A stretch of DNA of 64,000 bases from Chitinophagaceae bacterium (lineage in GTDB: Bacteria; Bacteroidota; Bacteroidia; Chitinophagales; Chitinophagaceae). The position numbers were made by a program, and so were the translations under genes. The notes beneath the pieces were generated by a model, which ran no database searches, was not told the DNA's origin, and saw nothing but the letters and a program-made list of their open reading frames with translations. Positions 1 to 8,996 of this stretch are shown here, piece by piece. The stretch is taken from the NCBI GenBank assembly GCA_016721725.1, contig JADKHN010000001.1, positions 1,922,001-1,986,000 of the forward strand. Direction: 5' to 3'. The stretch's first letter is position 1, and each line of letters begins with the position of its first letter.

Positions 1-91
1 GGGACTGTTATAAGGGGGCCAGTCCGGCTCATTTTTGAGGAGCCTGGGCCGGTTGGACTTCTTTATCGGGACCGCTTTTTTCATTTTACGT

Positions 92-119
92 CATTTGTCG
101 TGTAAATATACGACAAATG
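92..119. promoter_or_regulatory. palindromic operator candidate upstream of ABC permease
   Basis: Perfect 10-bp inverted repeat: arm CATTTGTCGT at 92-101, spacer GTAAATAT at 102-109, arm ACGACAAATG at 110-119. It lies about 63 bases before the start of the permease gene. The symmetry and size fit a dimeric repressor site (TetR- or BlaI-like), but no regulator gene is inside the window, so the partner is unknown. Bases 1-91 also hold an imperfect GC-rich inverted repeat (about 21-60) that could be the terminator of a gene lying to the left; I cannot identify any coding sequence there. Confidence 0.45.
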
Positions 120-181
120 GCAGTGAATCCAAATTTTTTAGATTGCGGATTTACCAATAGCTTTAGGCCAAAATTCAGCAG

Positions 182-1303
182 ATGCAGTCGTACAGCCAGT
201 ACCGGGCTTTCATGGCCATAGCGAGGGCCAGTTTCAGGTCGATCATGAGTAATCCCAGTGCACTGTTCTTCAGCTTTCTGTTCCCGGTCATCTTCATCTT
301 TATTTTCGGGTCATTCGGCAATGGCAACGGGGTCCATTATCGCATCGCGGTCTCTGATTATTCCGATACCGCCAATGAAGTGTTCGACAGCCTGCGCACC
401 AACCCGCTGCTTACGATCGTTTCCTTTAATAAGGCGGATGGCACCACCGATACGGTGGCCAGGCGCGCCGCGCTGGAGAAAGACCGCATTTCCGCCATCA
501 TCAGTATCCAGCGGTTCCGGGATTCCTCCGGAAAGAGCCAATACCAGATCCGGGACACCCTCACCAATGCGAGTGGAAATGCCATCTCCGCTTTGCAGCA
601 GATATTCGCCAACATCATCAACACCATTACCCTGAAGCATTCGGGTTCCAGGCCCATACCCCAGGTTCTGCCTCATGTATATTCAGTCAGGCAGTACCGC
701 AATATCGATTTCGTATTGCCCGGTATGCTCGGATTCTCCATCCTCTTCTCCACCTTATTCGGCATATCCTTTATCTTCTTTCAGTTCCGGCAACAGCTGA
801 TCCTGAAACGGTTTTACGCGACACCGGTCAGCCGGCTCAATATTCTTTTGGGGATCGGGATCAGCCGCCTGGTATTCCAGCTGATCAACGTGGTGATGCT
901 GATCGCAATGGGTTATTTTTTATTGCATTTCACGTTGGTCCACGGGTTTGTCACTTTCCTGGAGATGTCTTTACTCAGTATCATCATGCTGCTGCTGCTG
1001 CTAGGGGTCGGACTGATCTTCAGCAGCATCGTAAAGACAGATACCGCGATCCCTTTGCTGATCAATTTATTCGCTTTCCCCCAAATGCTCTTGTCCGGTA
1101 CTTTTTTCCCCATCGAGGTATTCCCTCAATGGCTGCAAACGATCTGCAGGTATGGTTTGCCGCTTACGCAGTATAACGATGCCATCCGGAAGATCTCCTT
1201 TACCGGGCTGCATATCTGGGATTGCGGAAAGGAACTGGGCATCCTCGGGATCTGGATGCTCATCATTTACTTCATCGCCATAAAGGTGTTCAAATGGGAA
1301 TGA
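182..1303 (+). CDS. ABC-2 type transporter permease
   Basis: 373 aa integral inner-membrane protein of the ABC-2 permease type. A first membrane segment follows a short cytoplasmic N-terminus (about residues 28-45). A soluble extracytoplasmic domain of about 130 residues comes next, followed by a block of five or six hydrophobic helices from about residue 178 to the end, including a LLSGTFFPIEVFPQWL stretch typical of the family just before the last helix. Such permeases export drugs, lipids or polysaccharide with a separate ATPase. No ATPase gene is visible here; it may lie left of the window. The SRPBCC gene starts one base after the stop, so the two are co-transcribed, probably under the palindrome at 92-119. 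Confidence 0.85.
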   Translation: MQSYSQYRAFMAIARASFRSIMSNPSALFFSFLFPVIFIFIFGSFGNGNGVHYRIAVSDYSDTANEVFDSLRTNPLLTIVSFNKADGTTDTVARRAALEKDRISAIISIQRFRDSSGKSQYQIRDTLTNASGNAISALQQIFANIINTITLKHSGSRPIPQVLPHVYSVRQYRNIDFVLPGMLGFSILFSTLFGISFIFFQFRQQLILKRFYATPVSRLNILLGIGISRLVFQLINVVMLIAMGYFLLHFTLVHGFVTFLEMSLLSIIMLLLLLGVGLIFSSIVKTDTAIPLLINLFAFPQMLLSGTFFPIEVFPQWLQTICRYGLPLTQYNDAIRKISFTGLHIWDCGKELGILGIWMLIIYFIAIKVFKWE

Positions 1304-1304
1304 T

Positions 1305-1829
1305 ATGAGTAAGATCAAAGGTTTTTTATTTGCCGTCACCGGATTATTTATCATGGTGACCCTGGTTTCCCTGCTCATCCCTTCCAAGGTAACGGTAACC
1401 CGCGGCGAAGTGGTCAATGCATCCGGGGCAAGGGTGTTTTCAGAGATCGCAAACATCCGTCATTGGCAGAACTGGCAACCGGTTTTCAAGGAGACTCCGG
1501 TTAAGCTTTCATTCAGTAACGACAGTACCGTTGCCGGCAGTTATTGTCAATGGGAAGGGCGGGGCCGGAAGAATAAATTGCAATTCATCTCTGTAACCGA
1601 AAACCAGGTCACTGTTTCTCTAACCAGCACCGGTGATAATGAAGTGATCAACACAATAAGTGTTCTCCCCCTGGCCGACAGCAACCGGGTTCAGGTTGAG
1701 TGGCGCGCCGTGACCAAACTCAACTGGTATCCCTGGGAAAAATTTTACGGGATCTTCGTTGAAAAACTCACCGGTTCGGGCTATGAAACCATTCTGAAAA
1801 GTTTGAAAACCTATGTGGAAGGCCTTTAG
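1305..1829 (+). CDS. membrane-anchored SRPBCC family protein
   Basis: 174 aa. One N-terminal membrane segment (about residues 5-25) is followed by a START/Bet v1-like SRPBCC fold: the FSEIANIRHWQNWQPVFKE region and a C-terminal helix after FYGIFVEKLTGSG are typical of the 'polyketide cyclase / activator of HSP90 homologue' group, which binds hydrophobic ligands. No enzymatic role can be assigned. It begins one base after the ABC permease stop, so the pair may handle the same lipid-like or toxic substrate (inference). Its last four bases overlap the end of the convergent anmK gene. Confidence 0.75.
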   Translation: MSKIKGFLFAVTGLFIMVTLVSLLIPSKVTVTRGEVVNASGARVFSEIANIRHWQNWQPVFKETPVKLSFSNDSTVAGSYCQWEGRGRKNKLQFISVTENQVTVSLTSTGDNEVINTISVLPLADSNRVQVEWRAVTKLNWYPWEKFYGIFVEKLTGSGYETILKSLKTYVEGL

Positions 1830-3028
1830 AACGGGAAACTGATCTTTCCCATATTCACCAGCGGCATGCCCGGAATGTTTTTTTCTATTGCTTTATGGTC
1901 ACTGCAAATACACTCATTCGCCAGTACGGCGAATAAAAGCGCTTCCTTGGCATCCGGATCAATACCCAGGCTGGATAAATTTTCAATGGACGCTCCCGGT
2001 AATTGTTCCTCCAGGTTTTTTACCAGTGTACGATTATGCACCCCGCCTCCGCTGAGGAATAGATGCAGGTTAGCAGGTTCTTTTACCTGCGCCAGGACGG
2101 CACCGGCGATCGTATCGGCAGTAAAGTGATTGAGCGTAGCCATCGTATCTTCTGTACTGATCCCCTCTGAATGGCTTTCCTGCATGGCCTGATCAAGGTA
2201 TCCGATATGGAACAACTCAGGCCCGGTAGTTTTTGGAAAGGGTAGCTTAAAGAAGGGATGATCTTTTAATGCTTCAAGCAGTCCGGGATTCACTCTGCCC
2301 CTGGACGCCAGGTTGCCATCCTTGTCAAATAAAGAACCGGGTACCTGTTGACGGATAAAGGCATCCATCAGCGTGTTACCCGGACCGGTATCTGTACTGA
2401 TGATCTCCCCGGGGATGCGGCTTGCGGGCAGATAGGTGAAATTGGCAATGCCTCCGATATTCAGCAATATCCTGTCTTCTCCCTTTTTACCGAATAATAA
2501 ATGATCTCCATAGACGGCCAGGGGCGCGCCTTCTCCGCCGGCAGCGATATGCTTTTGCCTGAAATCACTCAGGGTGATGATCCCTGTTCCCACCGCCAAC
2601 TGATCTCCGTCTCCGATCTGCAAAGTGGCATTGCCGAATTTTTGCCGGCCATGTGATCTTTCCGGTGCATGATAGACCGTTTGACCATGACTGGCCAGGA
2701 GATCGATATCCGTTGCCCGTATTCCCCAGTGCTGAAGGCAATCATTGACGATCCCGGCATGCAGACGTCCGATCCAGGGATGGAGCAGGCAGAGTTTTTC
2801 CAGGTCCGCCTCCCGTTTAGAGAAAACAGACCTGATCTCTTTCCTGACCTCTTCTTCATAAGGGACAGATTCAAACTGAATTATGTACGCCTTCGTTCCC
2901 GGGCCATGGCCTTCCAGGCGGCAAAGCGCAACGTCTAATCCATCCAGCGAAGTGCCGCTCATCAGTCCGATGATCATCCGCGACGGTTTGCCCGCCATTA
3001 CCGCTAATTTCTCAATATTAGGATTCAT
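1826..3028 (-). CDS. anmK: anhydro-N-acetylmuramic acid kinase
   Basis: 400 aa cytoplasmic sugar kinase of the ASKHA fold. It opens and phosphorylates 1,6-anhydro-MurNAc to MurNAc-6-phosphate during peptidoglycan recycling. Visible motifs are the N-terminal phosphate loop GLMSGTSLDGLDVAL, the central STDTGPGNTLMD segment with the catalytic Asp, and the C-terminal adenosine motif FLSGGGVHN. Length is a little above the usual 370-390. The start overlaps the end of queG by 11 bases, pointing to translational coupling in a three-gene operon with the small membrane protein at 3952-4320. Confidence 0.93.
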   Translation of the reverse strand: MNPNIEKLAVMAGKPSRMIIGLMSGTSLDGLDVALCRLEGHGPGTKAYIIQFESVPYEEEVRKEIRSVFSKREADLEKLCLLHPWIGRLHAGIVNDCLQHWGIRATDIDLLASHGQTVYHAPERSHGRQKFGNATLQIGDGDQLAVGTGIITLSDFRQKHIAAGGEGAPLAVYGDHLLFGKKGEDRILLNIGGIANFTYLPASRIPGEIISTDTGPGNTLMDAFIRQQVPGSLFDKDGNLASRGRVNPGLLEALKDHPFFKLPFPKTTGPELFHIGYLDQAMQESHSEGISTEDTMATLNHFTADTIAGAVLAQVKEPANLHLFLSGGGVHNRTLVKNLEEQLPGASIENLSSLGIDPDAKEALLFAVLANECICSDHKAIEKNIPGMPLVNMGKISFPF

Positions 3029-3965
3029 GTTCGTTGAGGATGAAATTCAGGTTCCTTCGCAGGCCTTCAAATTTGGCCCGCTTCAGGGGTGAATGCCTGA
3101 ATAGTTTCTTAAATTGTTCTTCGGTCAGTGCCGCCCAGTCCTGTTGCGTATATTCCAGGAGTTCAGGTATCGGGCTGAATCCTTCTTCACTGGTTGGTTT
3201 TGAAAACCGGTTCCAGGGACAAACGTCCTGGCAGATATCGCAGCCGAATACCCAGTTCTCGAATTTCCCTTTCATTTCAGCGGGTATCAGGGCATCCTTC
3301 AATTCGATGGTAAAATACGAAATGCATTTGCTGCCGTCGATGACCTTCTCTTCCAGAATGGCGTCTGTCGGACAAGCATCAATGCATCGGGTACAGGTCC
3401 CGCAATAATCCCTGGCAAAAGCGTTATCGTATTCCAGTTCAATGTCCAGGATCAGTGTAGCGATGAAAAAAAAAGAGCCACTCTGTTTACTGATGAGGTT
3501 CCCGTTCCTGCCGATCCACCCGAGCCCGGATCTTTGCGCCCAGGCCCGTTCCAGCACCGGGGCGCTGTCTACAAAACCCCTTCCATTCACTTCGCCGATC
3601 TCCGAACGGAGCTGATCCATGAAATGATTGAGTTTATTCCTGATGATTTCATGATAATCCTGCCCGTATGCGTATTTCGAGATCCTTGGCAAGGGTTCTG
3701 GCTGTTGCGCCGCAGGGAAATAATTCAGCATCAGGGTGATCACCGACCTGGCGCCGGGTACGAGTTTGTTTGGATCTATGCGAAGGTCGAAATGCTTTTC
3801 CATGTATTGCATGGAACCATGCATACCCTTATGGAGCCAGTTTTCGAGTCGCCTGGCATCCTCTTCCAGTTTTTGTGACCGGGCTATACCACAAAAATCA
3901 AATCCAAGACGGGCAGCCGTCTCTTTGATGAAAAGGGTATGTTGCGTAAGATTAGTCATGGTCAT
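3018..3965 (-). CDS. queG: epoxyqueuosine reductase
   Basis: 315 aa cobalamin- and iron-sulfur-dependent enzyme that reduces epoxyqueuosine to queuosine in tRNA anticodons, the last step of queuosine synthesis. Two 4Fe-4S clusters are evident: a C-x2-C-x2-C-x3-CP motif in YCGTCTRCIDACPTDAI (about residue 185) and CDICQDVCPWN (about residue 235). The N-terminal AARLGFDFCGIARS segment is standard for the family. Overlaps of 14 bases with the upstream membrane protein and 11 bases with anmK mark an operon. Confidence 0.93.
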   Translation of the reverse strand: MTMTNLTQHTLFIKETAARLGFDFCGIARSQKLEEDARRLENWLHKGMHGSMQYMEKHFDLRIDPNKLVPGARSVITLMLNYFPAAQQPEPLPRISKYAYGQDYHEIIRNKLNHFMDQLRSEIGEVNGRGFVDSAPVLERAWAQRSGLGWIGRNGNLISKQSGSFFFIATLILDIELEYDNAFARDYCGTCTRCIDACPTDAILEEKVIDGSKCISYFTIELKDALIPAEMKGKFENWVFGCDICQDVCPWNRFSKPTSEEGFSPIPELLEYTQQDWAALTEEQFKKLFRHSPLKRAKFEGLRRNLNFILNEHES

Positions 3966-4320
3966 CTGATGTGTCTTCCAAATGCAGTCTATGAAAAAAC
4001 CGATGAGCGATCGGGGCGATCAGCAATCCAATGGTACTGATGAAAGCGACTCCGCTGAACAGGGCATAAGCTGAAGCGAATACTTTAGCCGATGAGGTCA
4101 ATATGATCTTCGGATCGATGATCGGACCCATCCCACTGAGGATCATGGAAGCGTTAAGCAGACTGTCGTACCAGTCGAATTCGGGGATGGTCCATTTATA
4201 GCCCAAAACCCCGATGAGCAGGCAGAACCCCATGATGACGGCGCTGACCAGAAAATTCTTCCATAAACGGCGGTAATAGACATGGGGAGGTGCCAGTTTG
4301 CTTTTTTTTAGTGCAGGCAT
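3952..4320 (-). CDS. small two- or three-helix membrane protein, unknown function
   Basis: 122 aa. A basic N-terminus leads into a membrane segment at about residues 26-46 and a second hydrophobic region at about 78-105 that ends with the basic/histidine-rich tail HRFFHRLHLED. The two segments are joined by a loop containing SLLNASMILSGMGP. The layout recalls two-helix ion-channel-like membrane proteins, but there is no recognisable selectivity-filter motif and I assign no function. It is the first gene of an overlapping set with queG and anmK; the 14-base overlap with queG suggests coupled translation. Confidence 0.7.
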   Translation of the reverse strand: MPALKKSKLAPPHVYYRRLWKNFLVSAVIMGFCLLIGVLGYKWTIPEFDWYDSLLNASMILSGMGPIIDPKIILTSSAKVFASAYALFSGVAFISTIGLLIAPIAHRFFHRLHLEDTSDDHD

Positions 4321-4394
4321 GGTTCGGCTTTCTATAAAAATACAAAAGCCGGGTTAGATTATGACAGCGCTTTTTCATTCGGGTATTGATCCGG

Positions 4395-5186
4395 TCAGAA
4401 ACGGATATCATAGCCCAGCAGACCGATTACTTCAAAGTAGCCGAAATGATGATTCACACGCCCGTTGCCTGCGCCCAGCGCGTTGAGGTAATTGGCGAAT
4501 CCGGCCTTGCCTGTTGCTTCCAGGAAGAGTCTTTTACCGAGGTAATAGCGTGCCCCGCCTTCCGCACCCAGGCAATAGCCCGCAACATGAAAACGATTGT
4601 CCACCCGGTAATTACTCAGCATGATGTCTGTTTTCGGAAATACAATACCGGCGCCCAGTTTCCATATGGCTGAGAATACGGTTCGGCCATGAACCTTCTT
4701 TACGGGAATCTGTTCAACATAATTGATCTGGTAGAAATTGGCGCCGTTCGTATGTTCAAAATGAAGCTCATTATAGGCGAATGAAGTGTCCTTGTCAAAA
4801 TAATCATTGCCGATATTTCCCCGGACCCTTAATCGCTGGTCATCATAAACGATGTATTTGGTATGATCGTAATTGAACTCGATCGCCCGGGTATGGCTCT
4901 TATTAAGGTAGAATCCGATCCGGTAATTGTATTGCGGAACGGAGAAATCCAGCGGTTTCTTATAGATCCCGTCCATATCATTCCGGTCATGCGCTTTGGC
5001 ACGGTAGATGGTGAAATTGTGATTAACGCCGTTGACGACGCTGTTGAAGTGGATATTGCTTCGGGTGTACCATTCGGTGTTATAGCCCCACTGAATGTAC
5101 AGTCCATCCAGGTGTATCTTTTTTTTCTGTGCCGAACAGGATAAGCTTACTCCTGTTAATATGGCTGCCATGGCCCATTTTTTCAT
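4395..5186 (-). CDS. secreted outer-membrane-type beta-barrel protein, unknown
   Basis: 263 aa with a signal peptide (MKKWAMAAILTGVSLSCSAQ; the Cys-Ser-Ala-Gln end would fit either signal peptidase I or a lipobox-like Cys). The mature part is rich in alternating aromatic/polar strands such as YIQWGYNTEWYTRS, GARYYLGKRLFLEATGKAG and, at the end, YFEVIGLLGYDIRF; a terminal Phe is typical of outer-membrane barrels. Function unknown. It is monocistronic: a TATATTTG sequence, matching the Bacteroidota -7 element, lies on the minus strand at 5245-5238, about 50 bases before the start, without a clear -33 partner. Confidence 0.7.
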   Translation of the reverse strand: MKKWAMAAILTGVSLSCSAQKKKIHLDGLYIQWGYNTEWYTRSNIHFNSVVNGVNHNFTIYRAKAHDRNDMDGIYKKPLDFSVPQYNYRIGFYLNKSHTRAIEFNYDHTKYIVYDDQRLRVRGNIGNDYFDKDTSFAYNELHFEHTNGANFYQINYVEQIPVKKVHGRTVFSAIWKLGAGIVFPKTDIMLSNYRVDNRFHVAGYCLGAEGGARYYLGKRLFLEATGKAGFANYLNALGAGNGRVNHHFGYFEVIGLLGYDIRF

Positions 5187-5676
5187 CCTCGTGTTTCCAG
5201 GGGTTAGTGATTACCGTTATGTGTGGTTTTTCCGGCGCAAATATAATATAAGAATATATACGAAAAAAATCAGTTCAATGCAATAGCCTTTCCCATAGAA
5301 AATTTGATCGCAATATATCTTTCATTCCAGTCCAAACTATTTGATATAGTAAGTAGAAAGAAGATCATTGAAGGACGTCTTGCGGCCGATCCGGAATAAG
5401 TTTCCGAATTGACCCGGACTCCTTGAGCCTGGCAGATCTAAAAGCCCGGGATGAACACTTAAGGGTCAGGTATGAAAGGGTTTGCCCGGGAATGACCACG
5501 ATACGAAATCAATTGGGTTCCCAGCGTCATGTACTATTATCATTAAGCCCTGCAACAATAGCATGGAAATCTTGATCAGTCTGCTTTTGCGACAGATTGA
5601 ACCAGCTTATTATGACATTATAGCGTGCTTATTGCTCTTGGATTGAGTTTTGTTGCTTAAGTCTAAAATTATAGGA
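5187..5676. other. 490-bp divergent intergenic region
   Basis: Lies between the divergently transcribed barrel-protein gene and clpB. Apart from the TATATTTG box for the barrel gene (minus strand, 5245-5238) I see no gene, RNA or convincing repeat. It should contain the clpB promoter, but no clear TTTG/TAnnTTTG pair is visible close to clpB. A CCCGGG-containing pair of short repeats near 5457 and 5489 is probably chance. Confidence 0.5.
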
Positions 5677-8307
5677 ATGAGTACACAAAATCTTACTATA
5701 AAAACACAAGAGATCCTTCAACAGGCTCAGCAACTGGCTTTTAATGCCGGAAATACCAGTATTGAAACAGAACATATGCTCAAGGCGATGTTGGCCGATA
5801 AGGACTCACCGATCGAATTCCTGCTGAAAAAGAACAATGTCAATCCGGTTTACCTGGATGAGAAACTGGATGCAGCTATCCAAAAATTACCCAAAATAGT
5901 ATCAGGGGAACCGGCCCAGACACTGGGTCGTGAGGCAAATAACGCCCTGTTAAGGGCGAATGCCGCCCTCAAGACCTTTAAAGATGAATTCGTAAGTGTT
6001 GAGCATCTGATGCTTGCCTTGTTGCAGGGCAACGATAATACCGGCAAATTGCTAAAGGACGCCGGGTTGAACGAGAAGGGGCTGGTTGCAGCCATTAAAG
6101 ACCTCCGGAAAGGATCCACGATCTCTTCCCAGACTTCCGAAACCCAGTTCAACGCCCTGAACAAATATGCCAAGAACCTCAATGAATTGGCCCGGTCGGG
6201 TAAACTGGATCCGGTCATTGGCCGTGACGAAGAGATCAGGCGAACCCTGCATATCCTGTCCAGGCGAAGCAAGAACAACCCCATACTGGTCGGTGAACCC
6301 GGAGTAGGAAAGACAGCCATCGCGGAAGGCCTGGCTATGCGGATCATTAACGGGGATGTTCCGGAGAACCTGCGTTCCAAGATCATTTATGCCCTGGATA
6401 TGGGACAACTCATAGCCGGAGCGAAATACAAAGGGGAATTTGAAGAAAGATTGAAAAGTGTGGTTAAGGAGGTCAGTACCAGCGACGGGGAGATCATCCT
6501 GTTCATTGATGAGATCCATACCTTGGTGGGTGCCGGCGGGGGTGATGGAGCCATGGATGCCGCCAATATCCTAAAACCGGCATTGGCCAGGGGTGAACTC
6601 AGGGCCATAGGCGCCACCACATTGGGTGAATACCAGAAATTCTTCGAAAAAGATAAGGCGCTGGAACGCCGTTTCCAGAAAGTGATGATCGATGAACCCA
6701 GTATTGAGGATGCCGTATCGATCCTGCGCGGACTGAAGGACCGGTATGAAACCTATCACCATGTACGTATTAAGGATGAAGCGATCATCGCAGCGGTGGA
6801 ATTGTCGCAGCGTTATATCACCGATCGTTTTTTACCCGACAAGGCCATTGACCTTATTGATGAAAGCGCGGCCAAACTGCGTTTGGAAATGAATTCCATG
6901 CCGGAGGAACTCGATGAACTGGAGCGTAAGATCAGGCAACTGGAGATCGAACGGGAGGCCATCAAGCGGGAATCGGATGAACAGAAACTAAAGGAACTCA
7001 ATACCGAGATATCTAACCTGGCGGTTCAACGGGATACGTTCAAGGCCAAATGGCAACAGGAAAAGGAGATCGTGGAAAAAGTACAGAATGCCAAGGCGGA
7101 GATCGAGAACCTCAAATTATCAGCTGAAAAGGCCGAAAGAGAGGGGGATTATGGCCGTGTAGCAGAGATCCGGTATGGGAAAGTACAGGAACAGGAGAAG
7201 ATCATCGACACATTCACCAGGCAATTGTCAGAGAGCAGTGAAAAACGTCTTTTAAAGGAAGAAGTGGATGCGGAAGATATCGCTGAGAATGTAGCCAGGG
7301 CTACCGGTATTCCTGTGGCCAAGATGCTGCAGAGCGACCGGGAGAAATTGCTCAAACTGGAAGAAGAACTGCATCAAAGGGTGGTAGGGCAGGATGAGGC
7401 CATCGAAGCGGTCTCTGACGCCATAAGAAGGAGCAGGGCAGGCTTACAGGACCCCAAGAAGCCCATTGGGTCCTTTATTTTCCTGGGCACCACGGGGGTG
7501 GGTAAGACTGAACTGGCCAAGGCGCTGGCCAATTACTTGTTTGATGATGATAATATGATGACCCGGATCGATATGAGTGAATACCAGGAAAAGCACTCGG
7601 TAAGCAGGCTGGTAGGGGCTCCCCCGGGTTATGTGGGATATGAAGAAGGGGGCCAGTTGACCGAGGCGGTAAGGCGGAAACCTTATAGCGTTATACTGCT
7701 GGATGAGATTGAAAAGGCGCATCCTGATGTTTTTAACGTATTATTGCAGGTATTGGACGACGGAAGGCTAACCGATAATAAGGGTCGTATAGTTAATTTT
7801 AAGAATACGATCATCATTATGACCAGTAATATGGGGAGCCAGATCATCCAGGAGAACTTTGAAAATGTAACGGAAGGAAATAAGGAAGAAGTGGTTGACC
7901 GGACTAAGCAGGAGGTCATGGGATTGTTAAAACAGACCATACGCCCCGAGTTCCTGAACCGTATCGATGAAGTGATCATGTTCCAACCCCTTATGAAAAA
8001 GGAGATCAGGGGTATCATCAGGATCCAGCTCGACAACCTGAAAAAGATGGTATTACCGACGGGTATCGATCTTCAGTTCAGCGATTACGCACTGGATTTC
8101 CTTGCGGAGAATGGATATGATCCCCAATTTGGAGCCAGACCGCTGAAAAGGCTGATCCAGAAAGAGATCATCAACCAGTTGAGTAAACACATTCTCATTG
8201 GCGATATCGATAAGAACAGGCCCGTTCTCGTTGATGTATTTGATGGAACGGTGGTCTTCAGGAATGAAGTTCCCGAAACGGATAAACGAAAAACAATTAA
8301 ACAATAA
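5677..8307 (+). CDS. clpB: ATP-dependent disaggregase ClpB
   Basis: 876 aa when started at the ATG at 5677, which precedes STQNLTIKTQEILQQAQ, the usual ClpB N-terminus. A TTG nine codons upstream is in frame but less likely. Order of domains: double Clp-N repeat (residues about 5-145); first AAA+ module with Walker A GEPGVGKT (about 206) and Walker B ILFIDEIH (about 272); long coiled-coil middle domain (about 400-525), which separates ClpB from ClpA/ClpC; second AAA+ module with Walker A GTTGVGKT (about 605) and Walker B VILLDEIEKAH (about 672); C-terminal D2-small domain. Hexameric cytosolic chaperone that dissolves protein aggregates with DnaK. A hairpin follows the stop. Confidence 0.97.
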   Translation: MSTQNLTIKTQEILQQAQQLAFNAGNTSIETEHMLKAMLADKDSPIEFLLKKNNVNPVYLDEKLDAAIQKLPKIVSGEPAQTLGREANNALLRANAALKTFKDEFVSVEHLMLALLQGNDNTGKLLKDAGLNEKGLVAAIKDLRKGSTISSQTSETQFNALNKYAKNLNELARSGKLDPVIGRDEEIRRTLHILSRRSKNNPILVGEPGVGKTAIAEGLAMRIINGDVPENLRSKIIYALDMGQLIAGAKYKGEFEERLKSVVKEVSTSDGEIILFIDEIHTLVGAGGGDGAMDAANILKPALARGELRAIGATTLGEYQKFFEKDKALERRFQKVMIDEPSIEDAVSILRGLKDRYETYHHVRIKDEAIIAAVELSQRYITDRFLPDKAIDLIDESAAKLRLEMNSMPEELDELERKIRQLEIEREAIKRESDEQKLKELNTEISNLAVQRDTFKAKWQQEKEIVEKVQNAKAEIENLKLSAEKAEREGDYGRVAEIRYGKVQEQEKIIDTFTRQLSESSEKRLLKEEVDAEDIAENVARATGIPVAKMLQSDREKLLKLEEELHQRVVGQDEAIEAVSDAIRRSRAGLQDPKKPIGSFIFLGTTGVGKTELAKALANYLFDDDNMMTRIDMSEYQEKHSVSRLVGAPPGYVGYEEGGQLTEAVRRKPYSVILLDEIEKAHPDVFNVLLQVLDDGRLTDNKGRIVNFKNTIIIMTSNMGSQIIQENFENVTEGNKEEVVDRTKQEVMGLLKQTIRPEFLNRIDEVIMFQPLMKKEIRGIIRIQLDNLKKMVLPTGIDLQFSDYALDFLAENGYDPQFGARPLKRLIQKEIINQLSKHILIGDIDKNRPVLVDVFDGTVVFRNEVPETDKRKTIKQ

Positions 8308-8311
8308 TCAG

Positions 8312-8340
8312 GATACCAGGTAATTGATGGTATCATTTTT
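8312..8340 (+). terminator. probable terminator after clpB
   Basis: Seven-bp stem GATACCA (8312-8318) and TGGTATC (8328-8334), nine-base loop, then A plus five T. It starts five bases after the clpB stop. A second small palindrome, CTGTTG-ATT-CAACAG at 8347-8361, follows in the leader of the next gene. Confidence 0.5.
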
Positions 8341-8377
8341 AACAGGCTGTTGATTCAACAGGTAAAAGACAATACAA

Positions 8378-8950
8378 ATGGCAATGAAAGTTAAGGAAGT
8401 GGTCGAGATCATACCACCCAAGGATATTTTTGTAGGGAACCCGGATGCTTCCGTGACGCTGATGGAATTCGGCGAATATGAGAATGAGGATTGCGCCAAG
8501 GCTAATGAAGTAGTGAAAAAGCTGCTGGAAGAATTCGATGGCAAGATCAGGTTCCAGTTCCGTCATTTTCCGCTGACCCGCGTACACCAGCGTTCCATGA
8601 AGGCCGGTGAGGCTTCCATCGCGGCGGCCCAGGCAGGTAAGTTCTGGGAAATGCACAATATTCTTTTCGAAAACAGGCGCCAGCTGGGCATTACCAGCCT
8701 GAAACTGTATTCCAGGGAGGCCGGCATCAGCAATAAGCATTTCCTGGACGAACTGATCAATTCCACCTATGGCTGGCAGGTCAGGAACGACCTCAATGAA
8801 GGTATTGAGAAAGGGGTCAGGGATGTTCCCGCCTTTTTCATCAATGGGGAACCGGTTACCGGCAAACCCACTTTTGAGAACCTCAGCAAGGATATCACTT
8901 CGGCGCTGAAGAAAGCGAAGAAGAAAACAGTCGCCAAACAAAGGGCATAA
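8378..8950 (+). CDS. DsbA-family thioredoxin-fold protein lacking the first active-site Cys
   Basis: 190 aa, no signal peptide, so probably cytoplasmic. The thioredoxin fold with inserted helical domain matches the DsbA/Thioredoxin_4 group: LMEFGEYENEDCAKAN aligns with the usual FGDYECPYC region, and RDVPAFFINGEPVTG supplies the cis-proline loop. The first cysteine of the CxxC motif is replaced (N-E-D-C in place of C-P-Y-C), so a classic disulfide oxidase reaction is unlikely; a one-Cys redox, glutathione or chaperone role is possible. The tail is lysine-rich (KKAKKKTVAKQ). The ATG at 8384 is an alternative start two codons later. It ends at a strong bidirectional terminator. Confidence 0.8.
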   Translation: MAMKVKEVVEIIPPKDIFVGNPDASVTLMEFGEYENEDCAKANEVVKKLLEEFDGKIRFQFRHFPLTRVHQRSMKAGEASIAAAQAGKFWEMHNILFENRRQLGITSLKLYSREAGISNKHFLDELINSTYGWQVRNDLNEGIEKGVRDVPAFFINGEPVTGKPTFENLSKDITSALKKAKKKTVAKQRA

Positions 8951-8983
8951 AAAAAGTCCGGGTTTTTTACCCGGACTTTTTTT
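8949..8983. terminator. strong bidirectional terminator
   Basis: Nine-bp GC-rich stem AGTCCGGGT (8955-8963) and ACCCGGACT (8969-8977) with a five-T loop, flanked by an A run on the left and a T run on the right, so it can stop transcripts from both the DsbA-like gene and the convergent transglutaminase-like gene. Confidence 0.9.
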
Positions 8984-8996
8984 ATCATACAATTAA

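Noticed and set aside
5650..5676. TTG start nine codons upstream for clpB
   Set aside because: The ATG at 5677 gives the standard ClpB N-terminus; the extension adds no family-like sequence.
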